Notes: generated by a model not told the origin, from the sequence alone. Counted from the first letter of the stretch, positions 7,020 to 14,459 are shown. The stretch: 22,473 bases of DNA from an uncultured Lachnospiraceae bacterium (GCA_910587905.1 CAJUOF010000179.1:1-22473); one strand, 5' to 3'. Made by a program: numbers and translations.

Positions 7020-7444
7020 ATGGAATTTGTGAAATTAACCCACGACAACATCGAGCAGGAGCGTATCTATCGAATACTTCCCCGCCGAATATGCCTGGGC
7101 GCCGGTCGAAGCGGACGGCTAAATGTACATCAACTGCCTCTGGATGTCCGGGCAGTTCAAAGGACACGGGTATTCGAACCTGTTATCGGAGCCGTGCCTT
7201 GTGGACAGCAAGAAGAAGGAAAAAAAGGGGCTTGTCGTCCTCTCCTCCAAAAAGAAGGCGGGACTCCTCTCCGATCCCAAATACCTGAAATACAAAGGGT
7301 TCGAAACGGTCGAAACGGCGGCCCCCCACTTTGAGCCAATGCCCCTTTACCACCTTTTCCTTATTTTATAATGGGGAATTTATCACACACGAAATCCTGT
7401 CGGAAAAGAAATTCGAGAAAATCCTCACAGACAAAGGACTGTAA
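7020..7444 (+). pseudogene. Decayed GNAT acetyltransferase with YoaP-like C-terminus
   Basis: This is a broken relative of the intact gene at 13694-14440. It starts MEFVKLTHDNIEQERI (compare MEYIRVTKDNLEKEHI). It then loses about 40 codons before EYFPAEYAWAPVEADG, has a TAA where the intact copy has Tyr (DGYMYI), and resumes as MYINCLW, MSGQFKGHGYS (acetyl-CoA loop) and LSDPKYLKYKGF. A further large deletion and frame change removes the rest of the linker and most of the YoaP-like region. The terminal piece reads YNGEFITHEILSEKKFEKIL to the stop at 7442-7444. At least one nonsense mutation, two deletions and a frameshift make function very unlikely. The following 2H phosphoesterase start lies 5 bp after the stop. 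Confidence 0.8.
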
Positions 7445-7449
7445 AACCT

Positions 7450-8133
7450 ATGGATATCTTAAACAGAGAGCGGCTGGAAGCGCATTATCAAAAAATCCTG
7501 GAGGAAAACCGGGAAACCATCCTGAAAGGCGGCGTCGGGGACGACTATCTCGTCCATCCCCAAAGGGATACGAGGATGGCCCTGGCGCTGGTGATCCGCA
7601 TCGCCCCTCCCATCTGCGATCAGATCGAGACTTTCCTGGATGAGCTGAAAAGGCTCGAACCGGAGCTGTACTATTATCCGACAAAGGACCTCCACATCAC
7701 GGTCATGGACATCCTGCGGGGGATCCCGGACCGCCCCGTTCCGGACAACATTGACGATTACATCCGCTGCATAAACGCATGCACCGGGACGATCCCGCCT
7801 TTTGGGATCGCCTTTGACGGACTGACCATGAGTGACAATGCGGTCATGGTGAAAGGCTACTACGAACCTGCCCTGGAAACCCTCCGGCAGCGGCTCCGGA
7901 AAGCCATGAGGGAACAGGGTCTCTTACTGGAGGAGCGGTACGAAACCTTCTCGGCACATGTCACAGCCGCAAGAATTCCGGGGCGGCTGACCGCCCCGGA
8001 ACCCTTTTTAAGCCAGATCGCAGACCGCAGGCCCTTTGGAGAGATGGAGGTCTCCTCCTTTGAGCTGGTCTTTCACAACTGGTATGATTCGAAAAAGAAA
8101 CTGTTGGCCAGGATTGCGGCGGGACCTCTCTGA
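7450..8133 (+). CDS. 2H phosphoesterase / 2'-5' RNA ligase superfamily protein
   Basis: The 227-residue protein carries the two signature motifs of the 2H phosphoesterase fold: HITV (His82, Thr84) and HVT (His170, Thr172). In this superfamily the two histidines act on 2',3'-cyclic phosphates or 2'-5' linkages in RNA or nucleotides. The substrate here is unknown. The spacing of the motifs, about 88 residues, and the length fit the family. No signal peptide or membrane segment is present. The ATG at 7450 uses AAAGGA (7434-7439), inside the end of the acetyltransferase pseudogene, so the two were probably once translationally coupled. Just before and over the stop, GGCGGGAC (8118-8125) can pair with GTCCCCCGCC (8138-8147), but no T-tract follows. 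Confidence 0.8.
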   Translation: MDILNRERLEAHYQKILEENRETILKGGVGDDYLVHPQRDTRMALALVIRIAPPICDQIETFLDELKRLEPELYYYPTKDLHITVMDILRGIPDRPVPDNIDDYIRCINACTGTIPPFGIAFDGLTMSDNAVMVKGYYEPALETLRQRLRKAMREQGLLLEERYETFSAHVTAARIPGRLTAPEPFLSQIADRRPFGEMEVSSFELVFHNWYDSKKKLLARIAAGPL

Positions 8134-8177
8134 AGCCGTCCCCCGCCGACACTCCAACCCCAGACAACGCACCCGCA

Positions 8178-8993
8178 TCAATCCAGGTACAGTTCCATCG
8201 CCTTATAGCAATTCACGGCCTTTGAGTCCGCCTCATTAAACCCTTCTGAAAAGGTTTGCAGACTGCCGGACGGATCAACCACCAGATTGGTAAATGTCAA
8301 ATATGCATCATAAAACTCCTTCAAGGCTTCATAGGCTTCCTCGTGCTCTTCCGGCGGATTTGTCAGATCTTTCATCAAAGATTTCACTGTTTCCTGATTT
8401 GTCTCTATATCTTTTATTTGAGAACTGAATTCGGAGTCTAAAAAAAGATAACTTAACGCCGTGTTAAAATCTGAGACGAAAACTCCATTCGGCCGAGTAT
8501 AGGGATCCGTAGCGTCGTCCCTCTCCTCGTAGATTGCATTATACCAGACCTGTTTTATCAGATTGCCACATGTCTCCGCATCTCCTGCACCAGATAACAT
8601 CAAGAATGTTACCGTTTCCAGATTGTCCGCATACTCCTGGCTGATTCTTGCCGCCTCTTCTTCCGCCTGCTTCTTTCTATACTGCACGATGCCGACCGTG
8701 GCCGCAGCCGCTACGACCAACAAGATCACCACTGCAATGATAATCTTTTTCCGTTTGCCGGGCTTTACGCTGTCTGCATTCGCACTCTGGGGTGTTTCCG
8801 AAGCCCCCTCTTGCTCTCTTCCTCCAACGGGACAGCCGCATTTCGAACAGACAACCGCTCCTGCCTCCAGCTCGGCTCCACATTCCGCACAGTGCTTCCT
8901 CTCCACCGAAACGAGATCCATTCCGCAATGCACGCACTTTTCTGCCTTTTCCGAAATCGGTTGTCCACAATTGGGACATACAATCATTGCCAT
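8178..8993 (-). CDS. Double zinc-ribbon, single-pass membrane protein
   Basis: The 271-residue protein begins with two zinc ribbons, Cys6/9/20/23 and Cys35/38/49/52. A Ser/Gln-rich linker and a basic KRKK stop-transfer follow, then one membrane helix (about 84-103) and an extracytoplasmic C-terminal region of roughly 165 residues, mostly helical and acidic, with no family I recognise. The layout (ribbons inside, helix, soluble domain outside) recurs in Firmicutes envelope proteins of unknown role. I place the start at ATG 8993 because AAGGGGGG (9003-9010) lies at RBS distance. The alternative ATG at 9014 has no RBS and falls only about six bases after the predicted transcription start. It is convergent with the 2H phosphoesterase. 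Confidence 0.75.
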   Translation of the reverse strand: MAMIVCPNCGQPISEKAEKCVHCGMDLVSVERKHCAECGAELEAGAVVCSKCGCPVGGREQEGASETPQSANADSVKPGKRKKIIIAVVILLVVAAAATVGIVQYRKKQAEEEAARISQEYADNLETVTFLMLSGAGDAETCGNLIKQVWYNAIYEERDDATDPYTRPNGVFVSDFNTALSYLFLDSEFSSQIKDIETNQETVKSLMKDLTNPPEEHEEAYEALKEFYDAYLTFTNLVVDPSGSLQTFSEGFNEADSKAVNCYKAMELYLD

Positions 8994-9026
8994 AAACACA
9001 GTCCCCCCTTCCATATAATATCTTTT

Positions 9027-9055
9027 ATTATACCTGTAAGCGAAGGATTTTTCAA
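9027..9055 (-). promoter_or_regulatory. Sigma-A promoter for the zinc-ribbon membrane protein
   Basis: Minus strand TTGAAA (9055-9050), 17-bp spacer, perfect TATAAT (9032-9027). The predicted start is near 9020. The stretch from here to 9185 is AT-rich and I see no gene in it. Confidence 0.8.
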
Positions 9056-9185
9056 GAAATTTTTCACTTTTCCTTATTTTTCAAGAATATTTTATGTTAT
9101 TGGCGCTTATAGTATTTATCCTTCTGTTTTTCTGATTTTTCAGAAATATTTCTTTTGTATGAAATAGACTCTCTAAACGTGGCGA

Positions 9186-10529
9186 TCACAGAAACAAATT
9201 CGCAAACAGCACGATCAGCGGGATCGCGAGGATGGTCCTCTCCAGGAACACCACGAACAGCTTCCAGAGATTTAAAGGGATCTCGCTCTTGATGATGATG
9301 GTCCCCACCTCCGTCAGGTAGATGATCTGCACCAGGGAGAGGACGCCGATGACGAACTTGGTCTTCACCGACTGGAGGCCCGTGATCAGGAGAGCCGGAA
9401 TGAACATGTCCGTAAAGCCCACCAGGGTGGCAGGAGCCGCCGCAAAGGCCTCCGGCACGCCGAGGGCGGAGAGAAGCAGTCCCATGGGATAGGAGATCCA
9501 CTGGAACACCGGCGTGTAAGTGGCGATGATCAGGGCCGCCGTGCCCCAGGCCACCACGATAGGGATCAGGTCGAACAGCATGCCGACCACCACCTCCAGG
9601 CCGCTGGTGAACACTCCCTTCAGACCAAAGGTCTCCGCCCGCTCACAGCTGGATTCCAGCGCATAGGCGAGGCGGCTCTTCTCACTGGGCACCTCCTCGT
9701 TGATCTGCTTGCCCGCCTGCTCCTGATAAGTGTCCGGGATCGTGCGGATGGGCGGGATCCTGGCAATGATCACCGCCAGCAGGATCCCCACCAGGCAGAT
9801 GCACAGATAAAAGGCCGGAAACAGATTGGCGATCCCCACCGTGTCCGCAATTAACAGACAGAAAGGGATGGACACCAGGGAGAAGTTGGTCATGATGTAA
9901 CCGGCCTCCCGCTTGGTGTAAAAGCCCTTCATGTACTGCTCCCTGGTGAGGATCACCGCCGCGTTGGAGGCCCCGAACCAGGAGGCGATCAGGTCGATGG
10001 AGGCCCGGCCCGGCACCCGGAACAGCGGGCGGACCACCGGCTTTAAGAGCACGCCCAAAAACTCCATGATGCCGCAGTCCGTGAGGAAGGGCAGGATGAA
10101 GCTGAAGCTTAAGACGATGCAGAACAGGGTGGCGCACAGATCCACGATGGTGGCTCCCGTGTCGGCGGAGATGATGAACTCCGGCCCCACGCCGAAGACC
10201 ACCATGCAGGTGACCACCGCCCCCAGGACTTTGGATGCCAGATAGAAGGGCGTCGTGGAGAAGCCCCGTTTCAGGTAATGATTCTTGCGGATCCAGTCCG
10301 GCTTGCAGATAAAATCATAGACCGTCAGCACGGCGGAGACCACCATGATCACCACCAGTATGTAAGAAAGGCTTCCGCCCAGCAGATTTTTTAAAAAGCC
10401 CTTGATGAAATCCAGCAGGGTCGTAAAGGACTCCCCCTGGGGGATCGGCACCAGGAACATCAGGATACCGAAGGCCGAGCCCAGGATAAACTTGAGCAGA
10501 TTCTTCGTATTGACACTTTTCGACTGCAT
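9186..10529 (-). CDS. YjiH family membrane protein (nucleoside-recognition/Gate domain)
   Basis: This polytopic protein of about 447 residues has many hydrophobic helices. The conserved block SNAAVILTREQYMKGFYTKR followed by EAGYIMTNFSLVSIPFC is characteristic of the YjiH family, which carries the Gate domain shared with nucleoside transporters and spore maturation proteins. The substrate is not established for the family. A cytoplasmic charged loop (about 255-300) separates two helix bundles. I prefer the ATG at 10529 because GAGGAG lies nine bases upstream; the ATG at 10535 and GTG at 10559 are alternatives adding 2 and 10 residues. It lies downstream of the dehydrogenase and aminotransferase on the same strand, with a 290-bp gap occupied by a large palindrome. 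Co-transcription is possible but uncertain. A role in moving a substrate or product of those enzymes is inference. Confidence 0.8.
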   Translation of the reverse strand: MQSKSVNTKNLLKFILGSAFGILMFLVPIPQGESFTTLLDFIKGFLKNLLGGSLSYILVVIMVVSAVLTVYDFICKPDWIRKNHYLKRGFSTTPFYLASKVLGAVVTCMVVFGVGPEFIISADTGATIVDLCATLFCIVLSFSFILPFLTDCGIMEFLGVLLKPVVRPLFRVPGRASIDLIASWFGASNAAVILTREQYMKGFYTKREAGYIMTNFSLVSIPFCLLIADTVGIANLFPAFYLCICLVGILLAVIIARIPPIRTIPDTYQEQAGKQINEEVPSEKSRLAYALESSCERAETFGLKGVFTSGLEVVVGMLFDLIPIVVAWGTAALIIATYTPVFQWISYPMGLLLSALGVPEAFAAAPATLVGFTDMFIPALLITGLQSVKTKFVIGVLSLVQIIYLTEVGTIIIKSEIPLNLWKLFVVFLERTILAIPLIVLFANLFL

Positions 10530-10576
10530 TTTCATACTCTCCTCTCGATTTTTTTTCACCTGTGCGGTTGAAGGTT

Positions 10577-10768
10577 TTCCATGTCTCCGTCAGGAAGCAG
10601 CCGTTTTCGCAGACACGTTGATTTTTTGATTTTGCTGCGCCGCCTATTGCCATCGAGCCGGCCTCCATCAAATCGGGTCAGCCGGTTCGATGGCGCTATG
10701 CTCGCAAAATCTGCAAAATCGGCCTATCGTCTGCTTCAAATGGCTGTTTCCTGACGAAGACAAAATAA
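10577..10768. repeat. Large imperfect palindrome (about 190 bp) ahead of the YjiH gene
   Basis: Left arm GTCAGGAAGCAGCC (10589 onward) matches the reverse complement of the right arm GTCAGGAAACAGCC (ending 10755), continuing to GCAGAC in both. GATTTTGC (10628-10635) pairs with GCAAAATC (10704-10711), and GCCATCGAGCCGGC (10649-10662) pairs with GCCGGTTCGATGGC (10681-10694) with one G-T. Similarity continues outward through TGTCT-CGTCAGG. No T-tract follows on either strand, so a simple terminator is unlikely. It fills the 290-bp gap; no gene is seen there. Confidence 0.75.
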
Positions 10769-10819
10769 ACTATTCCAATCGCACATGTGGAATTTTTTCT
10801 CACAGACGATCGCCTGTTT

Positions 10820-11890
10820 TCACAGTGCTTCCACCTCCACCATGGCCTTGTAGACCATCTCCTCCGTCACCGGGTAGGGGATGTGGTTCATATCCGGCTC
10901 TGTGACGATATCCTTTAGCACGGCGTCCAGCGCTTCCCGGTCAAGGGAGACCCCCATCTGTGCAAGGGTGGTCCGGATCCCAAGCTCTTTTAAGAACGCT
11001 TTGAGCCTGAGGGCCTCCTCCCGCTCCCCGTCAATGAGAAGCTGGACCAGCACCCCGTAAGCCACCACGTTCCCGTGAAGGTTCGCCTCCTCAAAGCCGG
11101 GAAGCAGCACCAGCCCGTAATAAACGGAATGGGCGACGGCGCAGTTGTAATCGTCCAGCACCATCAGAGACACCAGCCCGGTACTGATCACATTGGCGAG
11201 AACGGCCTGGGAAAGGGCGTGGCTCACCCGTCCCGCCTTACAGTCGGAGAGGGCCCTGGCCCCGTGCTCCAAAAGCGGCCCGTAGCACATGTTGCTGATC
11301 TCCCGCCCCAGGGCGGAGCTGTGGGAAAGCTTGTCCCCCCTGGCCGCAAAATGGCACTCAAAATATTTGCCGACGGTGTCCCCCATGCCCGCCTGCAGGT
11401 ATTTGGCCGGCGCATGGGCGATGACGGTCAGGTCCAGGAAACAGTGGCGGGCCGGACGGTCATAAAAATAAAAGCTGTCAAAGCTTCCGTCCTCCCGGTA
11501 GACTACCGACAGAGCCGTCGTGGCCGCACAGGTTGCCGGGATGGTGGGGAAGGTGAATACCGGAAGCCCTGCCTCGTAGGCCGCCCCCTTCGCCGTATCC
11601 AGGGCTTTGCCCCCGCCCATCCCGAAGATCATGTCCGCCTTCTCCTCCTCCGCCCGTCCCGCAAGCCTGTGGATCCCCTCATAGGTACAATCCCCGTGAA
11701 AGACCTCCGTCACCAGGAAAAAGCCACTTCCTGCAAGGGCATTTTCAAGCCTTGGAAGCCCCGCCGCAAGGGCCTTCTCCCCGCCGCACAGCAGGATGCG
11801 GCTGCCGAAGGGGCCGCAGACGGCCGGAACCTCGCCGTAAGGAGCCTCACCGGTGGAATAATCACAAAAATAGATGGATTCTGTCTTCAT
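10820..11890 (-). CDS. Iron-containing alcohol dehydrogenase family, HcxA/GldA-like
   Basis: The 356-residue enzyme has the group III metal-dependent dehydrogenase pattern: nucleotide-binding MGGGKALDTAK (91-101), FPTIPATCAATTA, and metal ligands Asp171 (GMGDTVGKYFE), His254 (AVAHSVYYGL) and His272 (LHGNVVAYG). The family includes glycerol dehydrogenase (GldA) and the hydroxycarboxylate dehydrogenase HcxA (YbdH) of E. coli, which reduces 2-oxo acids with NADPH. The adjacent upstream aminotransferase, 7 bp away, favours the 2-oxo-acid reductase reading, because E. coli ybdH also lies beside the aminotransferase gene ybdL. The proposed role is reduction of the transamination product to a 2-hydroxy acid with NAD(P)H. 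Substrate and cofactor cannot be fixed from sequence, and a glycerol dehydrogenase-like polyol activity remains possible. Confidence 0.82.
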   Translation of the reverse strand: MKTESIYFCDYSTGEAPYGEVPAVCGPFGSRILLCGGEKALAAGLPRLENALAGSGFFLVTEVFHGDCTYEGIHRLAGRAEEEKADMIFGMGGGKALDTAKGAAYEAGLPVFTFPTIPATCAATTALSVVYREDGSFDSFYFYDRPARHCFLDLTVIAHAPAKYLQAGMGDTVGKYFECHFAARGDKLSHSSALGREISNMCYGPLLEHGARALSDCKAGRVSHALSQAVLANVISTGLVSLMVLDDYNCAVAHSVYYGLVLLPGFEEANLHGNVVAYGVLVQLLIDGEREEALRLKAFLKELGIRTTLAQMGVSLDREALDAVLKDIVTEPDMNHIPYPVTEEMVYKAMVEVEAL

Positions 11891-11897
11891 TTTCTCC

Positions 11898-13085
11898 CTA
11901 CTTCCCCGCCTTCAATAATTCCTGCAGCTTTCCCAGACGGGAAATGGCCTCGTCGATGGTGGCCTCCTCCCTGGCAAAATGGAGCCGGATCAGATGGTTG
12001 ACCTCCTCCTTGAAAAAGCTGGAGCCGGGAACCGCCGCCACGCCCACATTCCGGATCATCCATTCACAGAACTCCAGATCCGTATAGCCCGCAAACTGCG
12101 GCAGGTCCAAAAATTCCTGAATGTCGATCAGGACAAAATAGGTGCCCTGGGGGACGTTGTGCTTGAGGCCGATCCGGTCCAGCCCCTCCAGGAAATAATC
12201 CCGCTTCTTTGTATATGTTTCCAACAGCTTATCGTAATAGGACTGGGGGAACAAAAGCCCCGTCACCGCCGCCTCCTGGAGGGGCGCCGCCGCTCCCACC
12301 GTCAGAAAGTCGTGGACCTTCTTCGCCCCCTCGATGACCTCCGCCGGCCCGATCAAGTATCCCAGCCGCCAGCCGGTGATGGAATAAGTCTTGGACAGAG
12401 AATTGCAGGTGATGGTGTGCTCATACATTCCCGGCAGGGACGCCATGCAGGTGTGCCGGTACGGCGCATAGACCATGTGCTCATAGACCTCGTCGGTCAC
12501 CACGAAGGCGTCGTATTTCACCGCAAGCCCCCCGATGGCCGCAAGCTCCTCCCTGGAAAACACCTTTCCGCAGGGATTGGACGGATTGCAGACAATGATC
12601 GCCTTCGCCCCCTCCGCAAAGCCCCTCTCCACAAGGCCCAGGTCAAAATCATACTCCGGCGGCACCAGGGGCACGTAGATCGGCTCCGCCCCCGACAAAA
12701 TGGCGTCCGCCCCGTAGTTCTCATAAAAAGGGGAAAACACCAGCACCTTGTCGCCCGGATTGCAGATGGTCATCATGGCACACATCATGGCCTCCGTGCC
12801 GCCGCAGGTGACGACGATCTCCGTCTCCGGGTCGATCTCCCGCCCGATGGCCTTTCCCTGCTTTTTCGCCAGCGCCTCCCGGAAATTCTCCGCACCGAAG
12901 GTCACCGAATACTGATGCGGCCCCTCATAGGCGGCCTTCGCCAAGGCATCCATGATCTCCTTCGGCGGATTGAAGTCCGGAAATCCCTGGGACAGATTGA
13001 TAGCTCCGTGCTCATCACTGATCCTTGTCATCCGGCGGATCACCGAATCCGTAAAGCTCTGTACTCGTTCACTTAAAACTGGCAT
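11898..13085 (-). CDS. PLP-dependent class I/II aminotransferase (YbdL/KAT-like)
   Basis: The 395-residue fold-type I aminotransferase has the N-terminal INLSQGFPDFNPPKEI, the TCGGTEAMM phosphate-contact region, NPSNPCGKVFSREEL, VVTDEVYEHM (PLP-contacting Asp and Tyr) and the PLP lysine at Lys232 in NSLSKTYSITGWRLG. The C-terminal Arg that binds the substrate carboxylate is likely in HLIRLHFA. The start pattern INLSQGFPDF resembles the methionine/kynurenine aminotransferase group (E. coli YbdL, KAT) more than the aspartate aminotransferases. The ATG at 13085 follows AGAGGAAGAG. The dehydrogenase begins 7 bp after its stop, so they form one transcription unit. The predicted reaction converts an amino acid and a 2-oxo acid to a new 2-oxo acid and amino acid; the preferred amino acid is unknown, and Met or an aromatic residue is an inference from the subgroup. 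Confidence 0.87.
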   Translation of the reverse strand: MPVLSERVQSFTDSVIRRMTRISDEHGAINLSQGFPDFNPPKEIMDALAKAAYEGPHQYSVTFGAENFREALAKKQGKAIGREIDPETEIVVTCGGTEAMMCAMMTICNPGDKVLVFSPFYENYGADAILSGAEPIYVPLVPPEYDFDLGLVERGFAEGAKAIIVCNPSNPCGKVFSREELAAIGGLAVKYDAFVVTDEVYEHMVYAPYRHTCMASLPGMYEHTITCNSLSKTYSITGWRLGYLIGPAEVIEGAKKVHDFLTVGAAAPLQEAAVTGLLFPQSYYDKLLETYTKKRDYFLEGLDRIGLKHNVPQGTYFVLIDIQEFLDLPQFAGYTDLEFCEWMIRNVGVAAVPGSSFFKEEVNHLIRLHFAREEATIDEAISRLGKLQELLKAGK

Positions 13086-13184
13086 ATCTCACTCTTCCTC
13101 TTTTCTATTTTTATTCTGTTCCGTCTCAAAATCCCACTCCGTTCCAAAATCCGCAGTGTGGGAACTTTTCCTCTATCATCATAA

Positions 13185-13220
13185 ATGCACCTTCGCTCTG
13201 CGTCAAGAGCGAAGGTGCAT
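13185..13220. other. Perfect 15-bp hairpin upstream of the aminotransferase
   Basis: ATGCACCTTCGCTCT (13185-13199... loop GCGTCA ...13206-13220) pairs perfectly with AGAGCGAAGGTGCAT. It is followed by TTTATGATG on the minus strand and AAACATACATTTT on the plus strand, so the T-tract is weak. It could be a terminator for the accessory patch or an attenuator in the aminotransferase leader. From 13221 to 13322 I see only AT-rich non-coding sequence. Confidence 0.6.
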
Positions 13221-13322
13221 AAACATACATTTTATTTTATATTTACACTAATAAAGACAATCCACTATAGACTGAAACATTGCCATATCCCGTTCGGCGG
13301 CTGTAATGTGGACGGGATAAAG

Positions 13323-13472
13323 TCATTGCCTTCTGCAATTCCTTAAATCTGAAATCGCCTCAGAAAATGGGCGTATATTCCCATTTTGAATATCAGTCAA
13401 GCTCTCCTGGACAAGTTCGTACAATTCAAAATGACCAGCAAGCTGTTCATAAATAAGCCTTATAAAGGTGCT
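13323..13472 (-). pseudogene. Short orphan C-terminal fragment, possibly antitoxin-like
   Basis: Read on the minus strand, one frame ends at TGA (13325-13323) and encodes YEQLAGHFELYELVQESL followed by TDIQNGNIRPFSEAISDLRN. This looks like the helical C-terminus of a small Phd/RelB-type antitoxin (a '...LVQE...NG..RPFSEAI.DLR' pattern). No start codon with an RBS is visible, and the frame runs upstream into the terminator stem at 13488. It is therefore a fragment at best; the family call is a guess by pattern. Confidence 0.25.
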
Positions 13473-13475
13473 ATG

Positions 13476-13517
13476 AGGAAAGAAAAACCGCCCCAGTGTT
13501 ACCCTGCACCGGAGCGG
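13476..13517 (-). terminator. Rho-independent terminator on the minus strand
   Basis: CCGCTCCGGTG and CACTGGGGCGG (minus strand; 13517-13507 and 13498-13488) form an 11-bp stem with two G-U pairs around CAGGGTAA and are followed by TTTTTCTTT. It would end transcription coming from the WYL regulator/acetyltransferase unit. Two more hairpins lie just upstream in the transcript, at 13521-13538 and 13539-13559. Confidence 0.75.
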
Positions 13518-13520
13518 TCT

Positions 13521-13559
13521 GTATCTCCGAAGAGATACAACTTTGTCTTCGCCAAAGTT
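13521..13559 (-). other. Two tandem hairpins ahead of the terminator
   Basis: GTATCTC-CGAA-GAGATAC (13521-13538) and AACTTTG-TCTTCGC-CAAAGTT (13539-13559) are perfect 7-bp stems placed side by side, directly upstream on the minus strand of the terminator. Together they form a three-hairpin 3' end, suggesting a stable structured RNA tail or a small RNA remnant. I know of no family to assign. Confidence 0.45.
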
Positions 13560-13565
13560 ATGGTA

Positions 13566-13682
13566 CTATCTTCTGGGTGGCATTGCAAGCCCTCCGAAAG
13601 TAATGAGGATCTCCCTCCTAATTTCATCAAGCCCTGAAAGCTGCTCTAAGACGAAATCCAAATGCTCTTTCATTGATGCCAT
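13566..13682 (-). pseudogene. Truncated TfoX/Sxy-like N-terminus
   Basis: The ATG at 13682 is preceded by GGAGGAAATGGT. The first residues, MASMKEHLDFVLEQLSGLDE, match the start of Firmicutes TfoX N-terminal domain proteins (typically MAS-KEYLDFVLEQLS). After about residue 21 the family pattern (a conserved MMGEYIIYYRGK-type segment) is missing and the frame stops at 13568-13566 after 38 codons. The sequence downstream belongs to an unrelated hairpin-rich stretch, so a recombination junction near 13620 is likely. The stop of the upstream acetyltransferase lies 11 bp before this ATG, so the intact ancestor was probably the third gene of that operon. Confidence 0.6.
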
Positions 13683-13693
13683 ACCATTTCCTC

Positions 13694-14440
13694 CTATCCA
13701 TTGACCAGTTTCAGGAACTTCTTATCATTCATCTGTTCATTTGTAACATACTCCCCTTCATGGAACAGAGCATAATTCGTAATCGGAGTCGGAGCATTTT
13801 GCGCTTCATCTCTGCTCTCTATATGAATTGCCCGGAATGGGATACCATTCTCTTCAGCTGTCTTCTCCAGGACAGGTACATACTTCGCATTGAACGGACA
13901 CTGGCTCGTATAGTACAAAACATATCCCTTCTCATCTATATGCGGATGTCTGGCGCATTCTTTGAATCGTGGTGTGCCTGCCTTCTCATCAAACGGCAGA
14001 TACCAGAGCTGAATACCATTATCTGCCTCATCTCCAACGACAAACCCCTTGTACTTCAGAAACTTCGGATCAGCCAGAAATGGCTTCTTCTTTGCGGCAC
14101 ACAGAATACACAGTCCGCTTCGTCCCTTTTCCTTACTATCTTCAGCGCAGTTATTCAGCAGATCTGAAGAGTACCCATGCCCTTTGAATGAACCGGACAC
14201 CCACAGACAGTCAATGTACATATATCCATCCGCCTCAATCGGAACCCATGCGCTTTCCGCCGGGATATATTCGATAAAGCACTTGCCACGCTCTGCGCTC
14301 TTCAGAAAAATAAGTCCTTCATCAAACCTGTCAGCCAGCCAAGTCTTCTTTGAAGATACCTGCACATCCTTATTGTTTGAAATCGCACAGCAAATGTGTT
14401 CCTTTTCCAAATTGTCCTTTGTTACCCTGATATACTCCAT
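13694..14440 (-). CDS. GNAT family N-acetyltransferase with YoaP-like C-terminal domain
   Basis: The 248-residue protein combines a GNAT N-acetyltransferase module (about 1-150; acetyl-CoA loop FKGHGYSSDLL at 85-95, then the LADPKFLKYKGF block) with a C-terminal YoaP-like domain. That domain (about 170-245) has YYTSQCPFNAKYVPVLEKTA, a thioredoxin-like region with a single Cys, and the closing EYVTNEQMNDKKFLKLV. The acceptor substrate is unknown. I chose the ATG at 14440 because GAAGGAGGC lies just upstream; a longer frame to 14569 overlaps the regulator and lacks an RBS. It begins 19 bp after the WYL regulator stop, in the same direction. A decayed paralogue is at 7020-7444. Base use is more AT-rich than the surrounding housekeeping genes. 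Confidence 0.87.
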   Translation of the reverse strand: MEYIRVTKDNLEKEHICCAISNNKDVQVSSKKTWLADRFDEGLIFLKSAERGKCFIEYIPAESAWVPIEADGYMYIDCLWVSGSFKGHGYSSDLLNNCAEDSKEKGRSGLCILCAAKKKPFLADPKFLKYKGFVVGDEADNGIQLWYLPFDEKAGTPRFKECARHPHIDEKGYVLYYTSQCPFNAKYVPVLEKTAEENGIPFRAIHIESRDEAQNAPTPITNYALFHEGEYVTNEQMNDKKFLKLVNG

Positions 14441-14459
14441 ATAATCAGCCTCCTTCGCT

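Noticed and set aside
6754..7334. Several overlapping plus-strand ORFs (92, 144 and 104 codons)
   Set aside because: They run across palindromic elements and the acetyltransferase pseudogene in changing frames; no RBS or family match.
8118..8147. GC-rich dyad at the end of the 2H phosphoesterase gene as a terminator
   Set aside because: The stem is interrupted by extra Cs and no T-tract follows, so it was not listed as a terminator.
10530..10819. Known riboswitch in the gap before the YjiH gene
   Set aside because: I see a large palindrome but no recognisable conserved riboswitch core, and no terminator or anti-terminator pair.
11075..13076. Plus-strand frames of 308 and 365 codons opposite the dehydrogenase and aminotransferase
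   Set aside because: They mirror conserved enzyme genes, and the predicted proteins are Arg/Gly/His-rich with no recognisable domain.
13386..13637. 83-codon plus-strand ORF
   Set aside because: It crosses the minus-strand terminator and tandem hairpins and has no family resemblance.
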